The notes beneath the pieces are model-generated. The model was not told the DNA's origin. It saw only the letters and a program-made list of their open reading frames with translations, and ran no database searches. A stretch of DNA of 64,000 nt, from positions 275,649 to 339,648 of the forward strand of contig JACCEN010000002.1 of the NCBI GenBank assembly GCA_013416435.1. Reading direction: 5' to 3'. The position numbers and the translations under genes were made by a program. Shown one piece after another: positions 1 through 8,162 of this stretch. Source of the stretch: Alcaligenaceae bacterium. Its GTDB lineage: Bacteria > Pseudomonadota > Gammaproteobacteria > Burkholderiales > Burkholderiaceae_B. Position 1 is the stretch's first letter. Every line of letters begins with the position of its first letter.

Positions 1-874
1 GCATGTTGCGCTTGAAGGCATCCTTGCAGGCCATGAAGCCGGCATGAGGGCCGCCATATCCGAGCGGCACGCCGAAGCGCTGCGCTGAACCGACGGCGAT
101 GTCTGCGCCCCATTCCCCTGGTGGCGCCAGCAATGCCAGTGCAAGGAGATCGGTGGCGACGGCCACGACGGCGCCCTGGTCGTGCGCAGCCTGAGCGATG
201 GCGCGGTAGTCTGCCACGCCGCCCAGGCTGTGCGGATACTGCAGCAACACGCCGAAGCAGTCGGGCAGCCCCTGGGATTCATCGCCGACCACGACTTCGA
301 TGTCCAGGCCGCTGGCGCGAGTCCGGACCACTTCGATCGTCTGCGGATGGCAATGCTGCGATACGAAAAACACCTTGCTCTTGGAACGCGAGCCGCGCCG
401 CGCCAAGGTCATGGCTTCGGACGCGGCGGTGCCCTCGTCCAGCAGCGAAGCGTTGGCGATGTCCAGCCCGGTGAGGTCGGCCACCATGGTCTGGTAGTTC
501 AGCAGGGCCTCGAGCCTGCCCTGGGAAATCTCGGGCTGGTATGGCGTATACGCCGTATACCAGGCGGGATTTTCCAGGATGTTGCGCAGGATGACGTTGG
601 GTACGTGGTTACCGTAGTAACCCTGGCCGATGTAGTTGCGGAACATTTGATTCCGTCCGGCGATTTCCTTGAGTTCCGCCAGCGCATCCGCTTCGCTGCG
701 CGCCGCCGGAAGCTTCAGCCCCCCCCTTTTGAGGATGCTGTCCGGCACGACCTCGGCGATCAGCGAATGAAGGTCGGGCGCGCCGATGGCCTGCAGCATT
801 TTTGCCTGATCGGCTAGAGACGGGCCCAGGTGCCTGGGGATGAAATCGGAATGGGGATCAAGTTCACGCAACAT
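1..874 (-). CDS. gcvP: Glycine dehydrogenase (decarboxylating), P-protein, N-terminal part
   Basis: This is the first 291 residues of the PLP-dependent P-protein of the glycine cleavage system. The enzyme decarboxylates glycine and passes the aminomethyl group to lipoyl-GcvH. The start [17 protein letters not shown] has the usual GcvP opening. It is followed by [20 protein letters not shown] and by [20 protein letters not shown], both family hallmarks. The gene runs off the left edge; the full protein is normally about 950 residues, and the PLP lysine lies in the missing part. An AGG sits shortly before the ATG. It is the last gene of the gcvT-gcvH-gcvP operon, 42 bases after gcvH. No defect is seen in the visible part. 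Confidence 0.96.
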   Translation of the reverse strand, partial: MLRELDPHSDFIPRHLGPSLADQAKMLQAIGAPDLHSLIAEVVPDSILKRGGLKLPAARSEADALAELKEIAGRNQMFRNYIGQGYYGNHVPNVILRNILENPAWYTAYTPYQPEISQGRLEALLNYQTMVADLTGLDIANASLLDEGTAASEAMTLARRGSRSKSKVFFVSQHCHPQTIEVVRTRASGLDIEVVVGDESQGLPDCFGVLLQYPHSLGGVADYRAIAQAAHDQGAVVAVATDLLALALLAPPGEWGADIAVGSAQRFGVPLGYGGPHAGFMACKDAFKRNM

Positions 875-916
875 AGTCGACCTAAACAAAAACGGGTTCG
901 CGGCGGGTAAATGCCA

Positions 917-1294
917 TCAATCGTTGGAAATAGCCTGGTAGCCGGCTGCATCGAGCAAGCCGTCGATATCGGACATGTTCTCGGGCTTGAGCTTGTAGAT
1001 CCAGGTATCGAAAGCCGCTTCGTTGATGAGGTTGGGCTGATCGTTCAGCGCCTCGTTGAATTCCACGATTTCGCCGTTCACCGGCGCGTAGATGTCGGAG
1101 GCGGCCTTGACCGACTCCACGACGCCGGCGGTTTCACCGGCCGTAAGCTGCGCGCCCGTGTTGACGTCGCCGACGAACACCAGGTCGCCCAGCTGATCCT
1201 GCGCGGTATCGGTTATGCCCACCAGCAGCAGGTCGCCTTCGGGCTTGACCCATTCGTGGGAGGATGTGTATTTGCGATCGGTGGGAAGAGTCAT
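917..1294 (-). CDS. gcvH: Glycine cleavage system H protein
   Basis: This lipoyl carrier of 125 residues shuttles the aminomethyl intermediate between the P, T and L proteins. The lipoylation motif VESVKAASD places the modified lysine at K63. The surrounding hybrid motif (SHEWVKPEGD near the N-terminus, GEIVEFNEALNDQPNLIN in the second half) is standard. Length is close to the E. coli protein (129 aa). It lies between gcvT and gcvP on the same strand, so it should be controlled by the upstream glycine riboswitch. Nothing odd is visible. Confidence 0.98.
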   Translation of the reverse strand: MTLPTDRKYTSSHEWVKPEGDLLLVGITDTAQDQLGDLVFVGDVNTGAQLTAGETAGVVESVKAASDIYAPVNGEIVEFNEALNDQPNLINEAAFDTWIYKLKPENMSDIDGLLDAAGYQAISND

Positions 1295-1337
1295 GTGTTA
1301 CCCCGTTTGTATTGATATTCGTGTTTAGGAACTTGGA

Positions 1338-2432
1338 TCAGGCAATCACTTTGCCGTTGCGTACGAAAGGCATTTTTACCACTTCGGCGGGCAGCCATTT
1401 GCCTCGGATCTCGACCTGGACCGCATCGCCGGGCTGCACGCCCACAGGGACCCGCGCCATGCCGATGGAAATCCCCATGGTCGGCGACATCGAGCCGCTG
1501 GTGAGCTCGCCGTCTCCTTTGTCGCTGCGGATTTTCATGTGCCCGCGCATCACTCCGCGCTCCAGCAGCTTCACGCCGACCAGGCTGCTGTCGACTTCGG
1601 CGGCCTCGAGCGCATCGCGTCCGATGAAACCACGGTCCGCATCCTTGAAGGAGACCGTCCATGCCAGGCCCGAGACCAGTGGGTTCACTTGTTCGTCCAT
1701 TTCCTGGCCATACAGGTTCATGCCGGCTTCCAGGCGCAAGGTGTCGCGTGCGCCCAGACCGCAGGGGCGGACGCCAAGCGCGGCAAGGTCGCGCCACAGG
1801 GCTGCGGCCTGAGCGGCCGGAAGCACGATTTCGAAGCCGTCTTCACCGGTGTATCCCGTGCGGGCCACCAGCGCGCCGTCTGGCACCGCCACGCCGGTGA
1901 AGGGCTGGAGCTCGGCCGTTGCGGCCTTCCAGCCCGGACGAGCAGCCCATACCCGTTCGCGGGCATTGGGGCCTTGCACCGCCAGCATGGCGAGGTCGCG
2001 CCGGGGCAGCACCTGCACATCGAATCCTCCCGACCGGGCCACATTCTGCATCCAGGCCACGTCCTTGTCGGCCGTGCCGGCGTTGACGACCACGCGCCAA
2101 TCGTCAGGACCAAAGAAATAGACGATCAGGTCGTCGATGACGCCGCCCTCGGGGTTCAGCATGCAGGAATACAGCGCCTTGCCCGGCACCGTCAGCTTTG
2201 CGACGTCGTTCGCAAGCAGGCGCTGCAGGTAGGCCTTGGCGCCTGCGCCTTTCACGTCGACATTCAACATGTGCGAGACGTCGAACATGCCGGCATCCTG
2301 GCGCACGGCGTGGTGCTCCTCGAGCTGCGACCCATAGGACACGGGCATGTCCCAGCCACCGAAATCGACCATCTTGGCGCCGAATTCGATATGCACCGCA
2401 TACAGGGGGGTTTGCTTTAGGGTAGAAGACAT
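1338..2432 (-). CDS. gcvT: Aminomethyltransferase (T protein) of glycine cleavage
   Basis: A 364-residue tetrahydrofolate-dependent aminomethyltransferase that releases ammonia and makes methylene-THF from aminomethyl-GcvH. The start [20 protein letters not shown] is the usual GcvT N-terminus. GGAG lies six bases before this ATG, so I prefer it to an in-frame ATG 57 bases upstream. Conserved blocks include [28 protein letters not shown] and [19 protein letters not shown]. It is first gene of the operon, about 70 bases downstream of the second glycine aptamer. Confidence 0.97.
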   Translation of the reverse strand: MSSTLKQTPLYAVHIEFGAKMVDFGGWDMPVSYGSQLEEHHAVRQDAGMFDVSHMLNVDVKGAGAKAYLQRLLANDVAKLTVPGKALYSCMLNPEGGVIDDLIVYFFGPDDWRVVVNAGTADKDVAWMQNVARSGGFDVQVLPRRDLAMLAVQGPNARERVWAARPGWKAATAELQPFTGVAVPDGALVARTGYTGEDGFEIVLPAAQAAALWRDLAALGVRPCGLGARDTLRLEAGMNLYGQEMDEQVNPLVSGLAWTVSFKDADRGFIGRDALEAAEVDSSLVGVKLLERGVMRGHMKIRSDKGDGELTSGSMSPTMGISIGMARVPVGVQPGDAVQVEIRGKWLPAEVVKMPFVRNGKVIA

Positions 2433-2502
2433 GGGGGCTCCGGTGACGGGAAAACGACTGATGGAAATACGACGTAAGCCAGCTAACACGCCGGCCGCAT
2501 CG

Positions 2503-2599
2503 CCCTTCTGTCCTTTTGCCTGAGAGTTGGCCCCTGGTCAAGGGGTATTCACCTTCGGCGCCCGGGCCGGCCAATATGCGGCGGCCTGAGTCTCTCCAG
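2503..2599 (-). promoter_or_regulatory. Glycine riboswitch, gene-proximal aptamer
   Basis: Read on the minus strand this segment has the glycine aptamer signatures in order: GGAGAGA, GCCGAAGG and ACTCTCAGGCAAAAGGACAG. It ends about 70 bases before gcvT. In most bacteria this class senses glycine and turns on gcvTHP. The paired distal aptamer lies at 2684-2768. No expression platform was modelled; a hairpin with a U-run is not obvious between the aptamer and gcvT, so control could be at translation. Confidence 0.93.
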
Positions 2600-2619
2600 A
2601 ATGCTGTCTTGCTAGGCCT

Positions 2620-2671
2620 GGGGTCAGACCCCGTACGGGGTCTGACCCCTGACGCAAAGGGGTCTGACCCC
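2620..2671. repeat. Palindromic repeat inside the glycine riboswitch linker
   Basis: A perfect 30-bp palindrome at 2620-2649 (GGGGTCAGACCCC, GTAC, GGGGTCTGACCCC) is followed by one more half-site GGGGTCTGACCCC at 2659-2671. It belongs to the family seen at 15039, 18225, 20949, 24010, 37463 and 52677. Here it lies between the two glycine aptamers and lengthens the usually short linker to about 85 bases. Confidence 0.95.
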
Positions 2672-2683
2672 GCAGCCAAGCAA

Positions 2684-2768
2684 TACACGAGCGGTACGGG
2701 GTGCCTGAGCGATTCTGGGCGAATTGCGCCTTCGGCGGCCGGGGAAAAGCCGGCGCTCTCCCACTCGA
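2684..2768 (-). promoter_or_regulatory. Glycine riboswitch, distal aptamer
   Basis: On the minus strand the segment shows GGGAGAGCG, GCCGAAGGCGCAA and CGCTCAGGCACC, the same three-part pattern as the proximal aptamer. Together they form the tandem glycine riboswitch normally found upstream of gcv operons. The closing part CTCAGGCACCCCGTACC differs slightly from the AGGCAAAAGGACAG of the proximal copy. The linker to the second aptamer carries an inserted palindromic repeat. Confidence 0.88.
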
Positions 2769-2811
2769 TGTGAACAGCAGCCCGTAAGAATAACTCGAAA
2801 GCGTCCTGAAT

Positions 2812-3324
2812 TCAAAGCGGTTTCCGCTCTTCGTCAGCCGGCTGTCCGCCGTCCAGCAGCTTCATGTTATCCAGCAGCTTCAGCAGGTAATGCAGGGTAT
2901 GGCTCATGTCGCTCAGGGAAAAGTCCGCCAGAGCGCGTTCGTAGTATTCATGAATGCGCGGTATGGCCTCATCGCGCCATACCCGGCGCCCCGACGCGGT
3001 CATGGAAATGAGGCGCGAGCGCCGGTCGCGGCCATCGGGTCTGGCCTCGACGTGGCCGGCCTGTTCCATCCGGCTGAGCAATCCAGACAGATTCTGGCGG
3101 CTGACCATCAGGTAGCGGGCCAGGTCCCCGACGCTCATGCCTTCCTGCGCATTGGGCCGGGACAACGCCCCCAGCACGGCCCATTGCTGGGTGGTCAACC
3201 CCTGCGCCTCCACCGCACGCGTACCTGTTTTATGCAACATATTTGCGCATTGATACAGCCTGAAAAATAGACGATTCGCCATTTCCATGCGTGCAATCGC
3301 ACTATTATCTATAGGGTTTTCCAT
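2812..3324 (-). CDS. MarR-family transcriptional regulator
   Basis: A winged-helix regulator of 170 residues. The recognition region LARYLMVSRQNLSGLLSRME and the wing ARPDGRDRRSRLISMTASGR are typical of MarR proteins, which bind palindromes as dimers and often respond to phenolic or aromatic ligands. I chose the ATG at 3324 (MENPIDNSA) because AGGA lies five bases before it; in-frame ATGs at 3330, 3357 and 3360 are less well placed. It is transcribed away from the chimeric remnant at 3443. A perfect 20-bp inverted repeat sits between them. The original target genes may be partly lost, since only a fusion remains on the other side. Confidence 0.9.
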   Translation of the reverse strand: MENPIDNSAIARMEMANRLFFRLYQCANMLHKTGTRAVEAQGLTTQQWAVLGALSRPNAQEGMSVGDLARYLMVSRQNLSGLLSRMEQAGHVEARPDGRDRRSRLISMTASGRRVWRDEAIPRIHEYYERALADFSLSDMSHTLHYLLKLLDNMKLLDGGQPADEERKPL

Positions 3325-3375
3325 AAGCATCCTGTGAAAAGTCCCACTTGCATTCATCACAAAGCAATCATAATA

Positions 3376-3395
3376 TAGGTAAACATATTTACCTA
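3376..3395. promoter_or_regulatory. Perfect palindrome, probable MarR operator
   Basis: TAGGTAAA-CATA-TTTACCTA is a perfect inverted repeat with 8-base arms. It stands out as AT-rich within GC-rich DNA, and lies 52 bases upstream of the MarR start and 48 bases upstream of the remnant at 3443. Position and symmetry fit a MarR dimer site controlling both directions. Binding by this protein is an inference. Confidence 0.7.
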
Positions 3396-3442
3396 ATTAC
3401 TTGCACAGCCGGCCCAAAAGCAAGCCCTAAGGATAACCAACC

Positions 3443-3850
3443 ATGCAAAGATTTACAGACAGAACGGCGGTCGTCACCGGTGGCGGCGGCGGCATCGGCA
3501 TCGCCTTTCCCCATATCCGCACGAACAAGGTCAAGCTGCTGGGCATCGTCAGTGCCACGCGCTCACCCTTCTTCCCGGACGCTCCCACCGTGGGCGAATT
3601 GGGCTTCAAAGAAGCAGACCTGGATATCTGGTTCGGCATGTGGGCGCCCAAGGGCACACCGCCCGAAATCCTCGAGCGCTTGAACAAGGAATTGGCCAAG
3701 GCGCTGTCTGACAAGGATGTGGAAGAGCGCTATAACGGCCTGGGCGCAGAAACGAAAACGCTGGACTCCCGGCAGTTCCGCCAGCTGCTGCTCGACGAGC
3801 GCAAGCTGCTTGCCGCCTTGATCGAAGAACAGAAGATCAACGTCGAATAG
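3443..3850 (+). pseudogene. Chimeric remnant: short-chain dehydrogenase start fused to Bug-receptor end
   Basis: One open frame of 135 residues joins two unrelated families. Residues 1-19 (MQRFTDRTAVVTGGGGGIG) are the nucleotide-binding start of a short-chain dehydrogenase. From about residue 20 the sequence is the last third of a Bug/TctC solute receptor (SATRSPFFPDAPTVGELGF, then APKGTPPEILERLNKELAKA). The junction near 3500 is in frame. AAGGA precedes the ATG, so it may be translated, but it lacks a Rossmann fold, a signal peptide and the ligand-binding N-domain, so no function is expected. It most likely formed by deletion or rearrangement. It lies behind the MarR operator. Confidence 0.85.
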
Positions 3851-3913
3851 GCGATGACGCGCGGGCGTCCCGGACAGGAACCGAAGTCGCCCGCATCAAC
3901 GGCACCGCCGCGG

Positions 3914-5152
3914 TCAGCCCGCCAGCGCCCGCCCGCAGGCCACCCCGGAAGCCCATGCCCACTGGAAGTTGTAGCCGCCCAGCCAGCCGGTGACATCCAC
4001 CGCTTCGCCGATGAAGTACAGGCCCGGCACGCTGCGTGCCTCCATGGTTTTCTGGTTCAGGCCGCGCGTGTCCACGCCGCCGCGCATGACCTCGGCCTTC
4101 TTGTATCCGACCGTCCCGCTGGGCATGAGCGCCCAGTCATGGATACGCGACGCGAGCCGGCGCAGCATCTTGTCCGGCACATCGGCCAGCCTGCGCGTGG
4201 CCAGGTCCGGCGCGGCGGCATCCAGCGTCGCAAGCAGTTGCTCGGCCAGCCGCTTGGGCCACAGCCCGGCCAGCACCGTGCCAAGTTGCTGGCGGCTGCC
4301 GGGCTTCGCGTCCAGCAGCTCGCGCTCCAGATCCTGTGCATGAGCAAGATCGATATGTATGGTCTCGCCGGGGTTCCAGTAGCTGGAGATCTGCAGGATC
4401 GCCGGGCCGGACAGGCCGCGATGCGTAAAAAGCAGATCCTCGAGAAACACGGCCGGCGCCGCGCCGCGCGCCCTGCCGGACGTTGCCTTGCTACCCTCCG
4501 GCTTGCTGCGCACGCATACTTCCAGCGCCACGCCGCTGAGCTCGGAAAACGGCGCCCATGACGCCGGGTCGAAGGTCAGCGGAACCAGCGCGGGACGCGG
4601 CTCCACGACTTTCAGGCCGAACTGGCGGGCGATGCCCAGCGCGAAATCCGTGGCGCCCAGTTGCGGGATCGCCATGCCGCCCGTCGCCAGGACGAGCCGG
4701 CGAGCCTCGATGGGGCCCTGATCCGTGGCAAGGCGGAACGCGTCCGCCTCACGCAGGATTTCGCTCACTGAGCACGGCATGCGCCACGACACCTTGCCGG
4801 CATCGCACTCGCGCCGCAGCATGTCGATGATGTCTTCGCTGGATTCATCGCAGAACAATTGGCCGCGATGCTTTTCATGCCAGGAAATACCATGCTTGCG
4901 GATCAGGTCGAGAAAATCCCTAGGCGTGTAGGCCGACAATGCCGATCGGCAGAAATCGGGGTTTTGCGAAATGAAGTTGGCGGGCGTGGTGCCGATGTTG
5001 GTGAAATTGCAGCGCCCGCCGCCCGAAATCCGGATTTTTTCAGCCAGCCGCCGCGCATGGTCGATCAGCACCACGCGCAGGCCGCGCTGGCCCGCGACGG
5101 CGGCAGCCATCATGCCTGCCGCCCCGGCGCCGATCACAGCGACGTCGAACAT
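3914..5152 (-). CDS. NAD(P)/FAD-dependent oxidoreductase, HI0933/YhiN (BaiN-like) family
   Basis: A flavoprotein of 412 residues. It opens with the FAD-binding GAGAAGMMAAAVAGQRG and carries the family signature KIRISGGGRCNFTN. Late blocks RGGVDTRGLN and GLYFIGEAVDVTGWLGGYN also match the HI0933-like group. Its C-terminal GG-rich nucleotide loop and length are normal. The physiological substrate of most members is unknown; one clostridial member acts in bile-acid dehydroxylation, which should not be transferred here. It ends the minus-strand run from apbC and lies 30 bases after the decarboxylase gene, possibly co-transcribed. Confidence 0.92.
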   Translation of the reverse strand: MFDVAVIGAGAAGMMAAAVAGQRGLRVVLIDHARRLAEKIRISGGGRCNFTNIGTTPANFISQNPDFCRSALSAYTPRDFLDLIRKHGISWHEKHRGQLFCDESSEDIIDMLRRECDAGKVSWRMPCSVSEILREADAFRLATDQGPIEARRLVLATGGMAIPQLGATDFALGIARQFGLKVVEPRPALVPLTFDPASWAPFSELSGVALEVCVRSKPEGSKATSGRARGAAPAVFLEDLLFTHRGLSGPAILQISSYWNPGETIHIDLAHAQDLERELLDAKPGSRQQLGTVLAGLWPKRLAEQLLATLDAAAPDLATRRLADVPDKMLRRLASRIHDWALMPSGTVGYKKAEVMRGGVDTRGLNQKTMEARSVPGLYFIGEAVDVTGWLGGYNFQWAWASGVACGRALAG

Positions 5153-5182
5153 TGCGTTACGGCCCCCTAGCCTCGACAGACC

Positions 5183-7444
5183 CTAGTCTTCCTTGATGCA
5201 GTCGACGTAATAACGGCCCATGCCGTCCGGTCCCATGTCCTGCGCCAGACCATGCACGTAGGTTTCGAAACCCGGAAACTTGGCATTGAACTCGCGGGCG
5301 AATTGCAGATAATGGACGATGCGCTTGTTGAAGCGCTCGCCCGGAATCAGCAAGGGGATGCCCGGCGGATAAGGGGTAAGCAGCACGCCGGTTACGCGCC
5401 CTTCCAGTTCGTCGATGCTTACGCGTTCCGCTTCGCGGTGCGCCATCTTGGCGTAGGCGTCCGACGGCTTCATGGCGGGGACCATGTCGCTCAGGTAGAC
5501 CTCGGTCGTCAGCCGCGCCAGGTCGTACTTGCGATAGGCCTCGTGGATCTGCTGGCACAGGTCGCGCAGCCCCATTTTCTCGTAGCGAGGATGCTCCTTG
5601 CAGAAATCGGGCAGGATGCGCCACATGGGCTGGTTGCGATCGTAGTCGTCCTTGAATTGCTGCAAGGCCGTCAACAGGGTGTTCCAGCGCCCCTTGGTGA
5701 TGCCTATGGTGAACAGGATGAAAAACGAGTACAGGCCGGTCTTTTCGATCACGACGCCATGCTCGGCCAGATACTTGGACACCAGCGCGGCGGGTATCCC
5801 GGTTTCGGCGAAGGTTCCGGAAATATCCAGACCCGGCGTCACCACGGTGGCCTTGATCGGATCCAGCATGTTGAAGTCTTCGGCCAGGTCGCCAAAGCCG
5901 TGCCATTCGTCGCCCGACTGCAGCAGCCAATCGTCGCGGTTCCCGATGCCGTCGGAGACCAGCCGGTTCGGGCCCCATACCTTGAACCACCAGTCGTTCT
6001 TGCCGAACTCGGATTCCACCTTGCGCATTGCCCGGCGAAAATCCATGGCTTCGCTGATGCTTTCCTCGACCAGCGCCGTTCCGCCGGGAGGCTCCATCAT
6101 TGCCGCCGCCACGTCACAGGACGCGATGATCGCGTACTGCGGCGATGTCGAGGTGTGCATGAGGTAGGCTTCATTGAACACATTGCGGTCCAGACGGCGC
6201 GTCTCGGAATCCTGCACCGTGATCTGGGATGCCTGAGACAGCCCCGCCAGCAGCTTGTGCGTGGAGTGCGTCGCGAAGATCATGGCATCCGGGCTGCGCG
6301 GCCGGTTTTCGCCGATGGCGTGCATGTCTTTGTAGAAGTCATGGAAAGCCGCGTGCGGCAGCCATGCCTCGTCGAAGTGCAGGGTGTCGATCTCCGAGCC
6401 CAGCTTTTCCTTGATCATCTCGACGTTGTAGATCACGCCGTCGTAAGTGCTTTGAGTGAGCGTCAGGATGCGGGGGCGCTTGTCCTTTGCATTGCGGGCA
6501 AACGGATTGGCCTCGATCTTCTTGCGGATGTTCTCGGGATCGAATTCGTCCAGCGGGATGGGGCCGATGATGCCCAGGTGATTGCGGGTGGGCCGCAGGA
6601 ACACCGGGATCGCGCCCGTCATGGTGATGGCGTGCAGAATGGATTTGTGGCAGTTGCGGTCCACCACGACGACGTCGTCCGATGCCACGTTGGCATGCCA
6701 CACGATCTTGTTCGATGTGGACGTTCCGTTGGTCACGAAAAAGCAGTGGTCGGCGTGAAAAATGCGCGCGGCGTTGAGCTCGGATTCGGCGACAGGGCCC
6801 GTGTGATCCAGCAACTGGCCCAGTTCGTCGACGGCATTGCAGACGTCGGCGCGCAGCATGTTCTCGCCGAAGAACTGGTGGAACATCTGCCCCACAGGGC
6901 TCTTCAGGAAAGCGACGCCGCCCGAGTGTCCCGGGCAGTGCCAGGAGTAGGAGCCATCGGACGCGTACTTCACGAGTTCACGGAAGAAGGGCGGCGCCAG
7001 GCCGTCCAGGTAGGCGCGCGCTTCGCGGATGATGTGCCGCGCCACGAACTCGGGCGTATCCTCGAACATATGGATAAAGCCGTGCAATTCCCGCAGGATA
7101 TCGTTGGGAATGTGCTGCGACGTACGCGTTTCGCCGTACAGATAGATGGGAATTTCTTCGTTGCGGAAGCGCAGTTCGCCGATGAAGGAACGCAGGTTCT
7201 TGATGGCGTTGGCCACGTCCTCGGGCGAGTCGACGTCGAATTCCTCATCGTCGATGGACAGAATGAACGCACTGGCGCGGCTTTGCTGCTGCGCAAATGA
7301 GCTCAGGTCGCCATAGCTGGTAACGCCCAGCACTTCGACGCCTTCGGCCTCGATCGCCGCCGCCAGCGCCCGGATGCCGAATCCGGACGCATTTTCGGAG
7401 CGATAGTCTTCATCGATGATTACGATGGGAAAACGAAATTTCAT
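5183..7444 (-). CDS. Orn/Lys/Arg family PLP-dependent decarboxylase
   Basis: A 753-residue amino-acid decarboxylase of the large bacterial fold-I type (wing, PLP core and C-terminal domains). The PLP lysine is K397 in the motif ATHSTHKLLAGLSQASQ. HFDEAWLPHAAFHDFY upstream holds the PLP-binding aspartate. Length and motifs match the LdcC/AdiA/SpeF group, which makes cadaverine, agmatine or putrescine; the substrate cannot be set from sequence by eye. GGGAGC precedes the ATG. The neighbour dcd is a usual partner in Burkholderiales, so this is probably the conserved constitutive copy and not an acid-stress island. No antiporter gene is adjacent. Confidence 0.95.
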   Translation of the reverse strand: MKFRFPIVIIDEDYRSENASGFGIRALAAAIEAEGVEVLGVTSYGDLSSFAQQQSRASAFILSIDDEEFDVDSPEDVANAIKNLRSFIGELRFRNEEIPIYLYGETRTSQHIPNDILRELHGFIHMFEDTPEFVARHIIREARAYLDGLAPPFFRELVKYASDGSYSWHCPGHSGGVAFLKSPVGQMFHQFFGENMLRADVCNAVDELGQLLDHTGPVAESELNAARIFHADHCFFVTNGTSTSNKIVWHANVASDDVVVVDRNCHKSILHAITMTGAIPVFLRPTRNHLGIIGPIPLDEFDPENIRKKIEANPFARNAKDKRPRILTLTQSTYDGVIYNVEMIKEKLGSEIDTLHFDEAWLPHAAFHDFYKDMHAIGENRPRSPDAMIFATHSTHKLLAGLSQASQITVQDSETRRLDRNVFNEAYLMHTSTSPQYAIIASCDVAAAMMEPPGGTALVEESISEAMDFRRAMRKVESEFGKNDWWFKVWGPNRLVSDGIGNRDDWLLQSGDEWHGFGDLAEDFNMLDPIKATVVTPGLDISGTFAETGIPAALVSKYLAEHGVVIEKTGLYSFFILFTIGITKGRWNTLLTALQQFKDDYDRNQPMWRILPDFCKEHPRYEKMGLRDLCQQIHEAYRKYDLARLTTEVYLSDMVPAMKPSDAYAKMAHREAERVSIDELEGRVTGVLLTPYPPGIPLLIPGERFNKRIVHYLQFAREFNAKFPGFETYVHGLAQDMGPDGMGRYYVDCIKED

Positions 7445-7522
7445 GGGGTAGTGCTCCCTGGAGCGTGATCATTCAAAACGGACGGACGGGAACCGCCAGC
7501 AAGCCCGGGGCCTGTCGGCGTC

Positions 7523-8086
7523 TTAGGTTCGGGGCAGGGTAACGCCCTGCTGCCCCTGGTATTTGCCGCCTCGGTCACGATACGAAGTCTCGCAGACCTC
7601 GTCGCTTTCAAAGAACAGCATCTGTGCGCAGCCCTCGCCGGCATAGATCTTGGCCGGCAGCGGCGTGGTGTTGGAGAATTCCAGCGTGACGTGGCCTTCC
7701 CATTCGGGTTCGAGCGGCGTGACATTGACGATGATGCCGCAGCGCGCATACGTGCTCTTGCCCAGGCAGACGGTCAGGACGCTGCGCGGAATGCGGAAGT
7801 ACTCGACCGTGCGGGCCAGTGCAAAGGAATTGGGCGGAATGATGCAGACGTCGCCCTTGAAATCCACGAACGACTTCTCGTCGAAAGCCTTCGGGTCGAC
7901 GATGGTGGAATTGATGTTGGTGAATATCTTGAACTCGTCGGCGCAGCGCACATCGTAGCCATAGCTGCTTGTGCCATAGCTGACGATGCGCTTGCCATCG
8001 ACCGTGCGTACCTGGCCGGGCTCGAACGGTTCTATCATGCCACTACCGGCGGTACGCCGGATCCAGCGATCACTCTTTATGCTCAT
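7523..8086 (-). CDS. dcd: dCTP deaminase
   Basis: A 187-residue homotrimeric enzyme that deaminates dCTP to dUTP for dTTP synthesis. Conserved blocks are SSYGYDVRC near residue 40, RVEYF-like [21 protein letters not shown], and the catalytic region [20 protein letters not shown] containing the general-base glutamate. The C-terminal [12 protein letters not shown] is standard. Length is close to E. coli Dcd (193 aa). It lies upstream of the decarboxylase on the same strand. Confidence 0.97.
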   Translation of the reverse strand: MSIKSDRWIRRTAGSGMIEPFEPGQVRTVDGKRIVSYGTSSYGYDVRCADEFKIFTNINSTIVDPKAFDEKSFVDFKGDVCIIPPNSFALARTVEYFRIPRSVLTVCLGKSTYARCGIIVNVTPLEPEWEGHVTLEFSNTTPLPAKIYAGEGCAQMLFFESDEVCETSYRDRGGKYQGQQGVTLPRT

Positions 8087-8162
8087 AGCCTTTACCTTAT
8101 AACATTGGCGCGTATTTTATCCCCACCAGGTGACAGTGCATCGGCTGTTACGCAAAAACCGC

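Noticed and set aside
5252..7300. Long plus-strand open frame opposite the decarboxylase
   Set aside because: It mirrors the codon bias of the minus-strand enzyme, which has clear active-site motifs.
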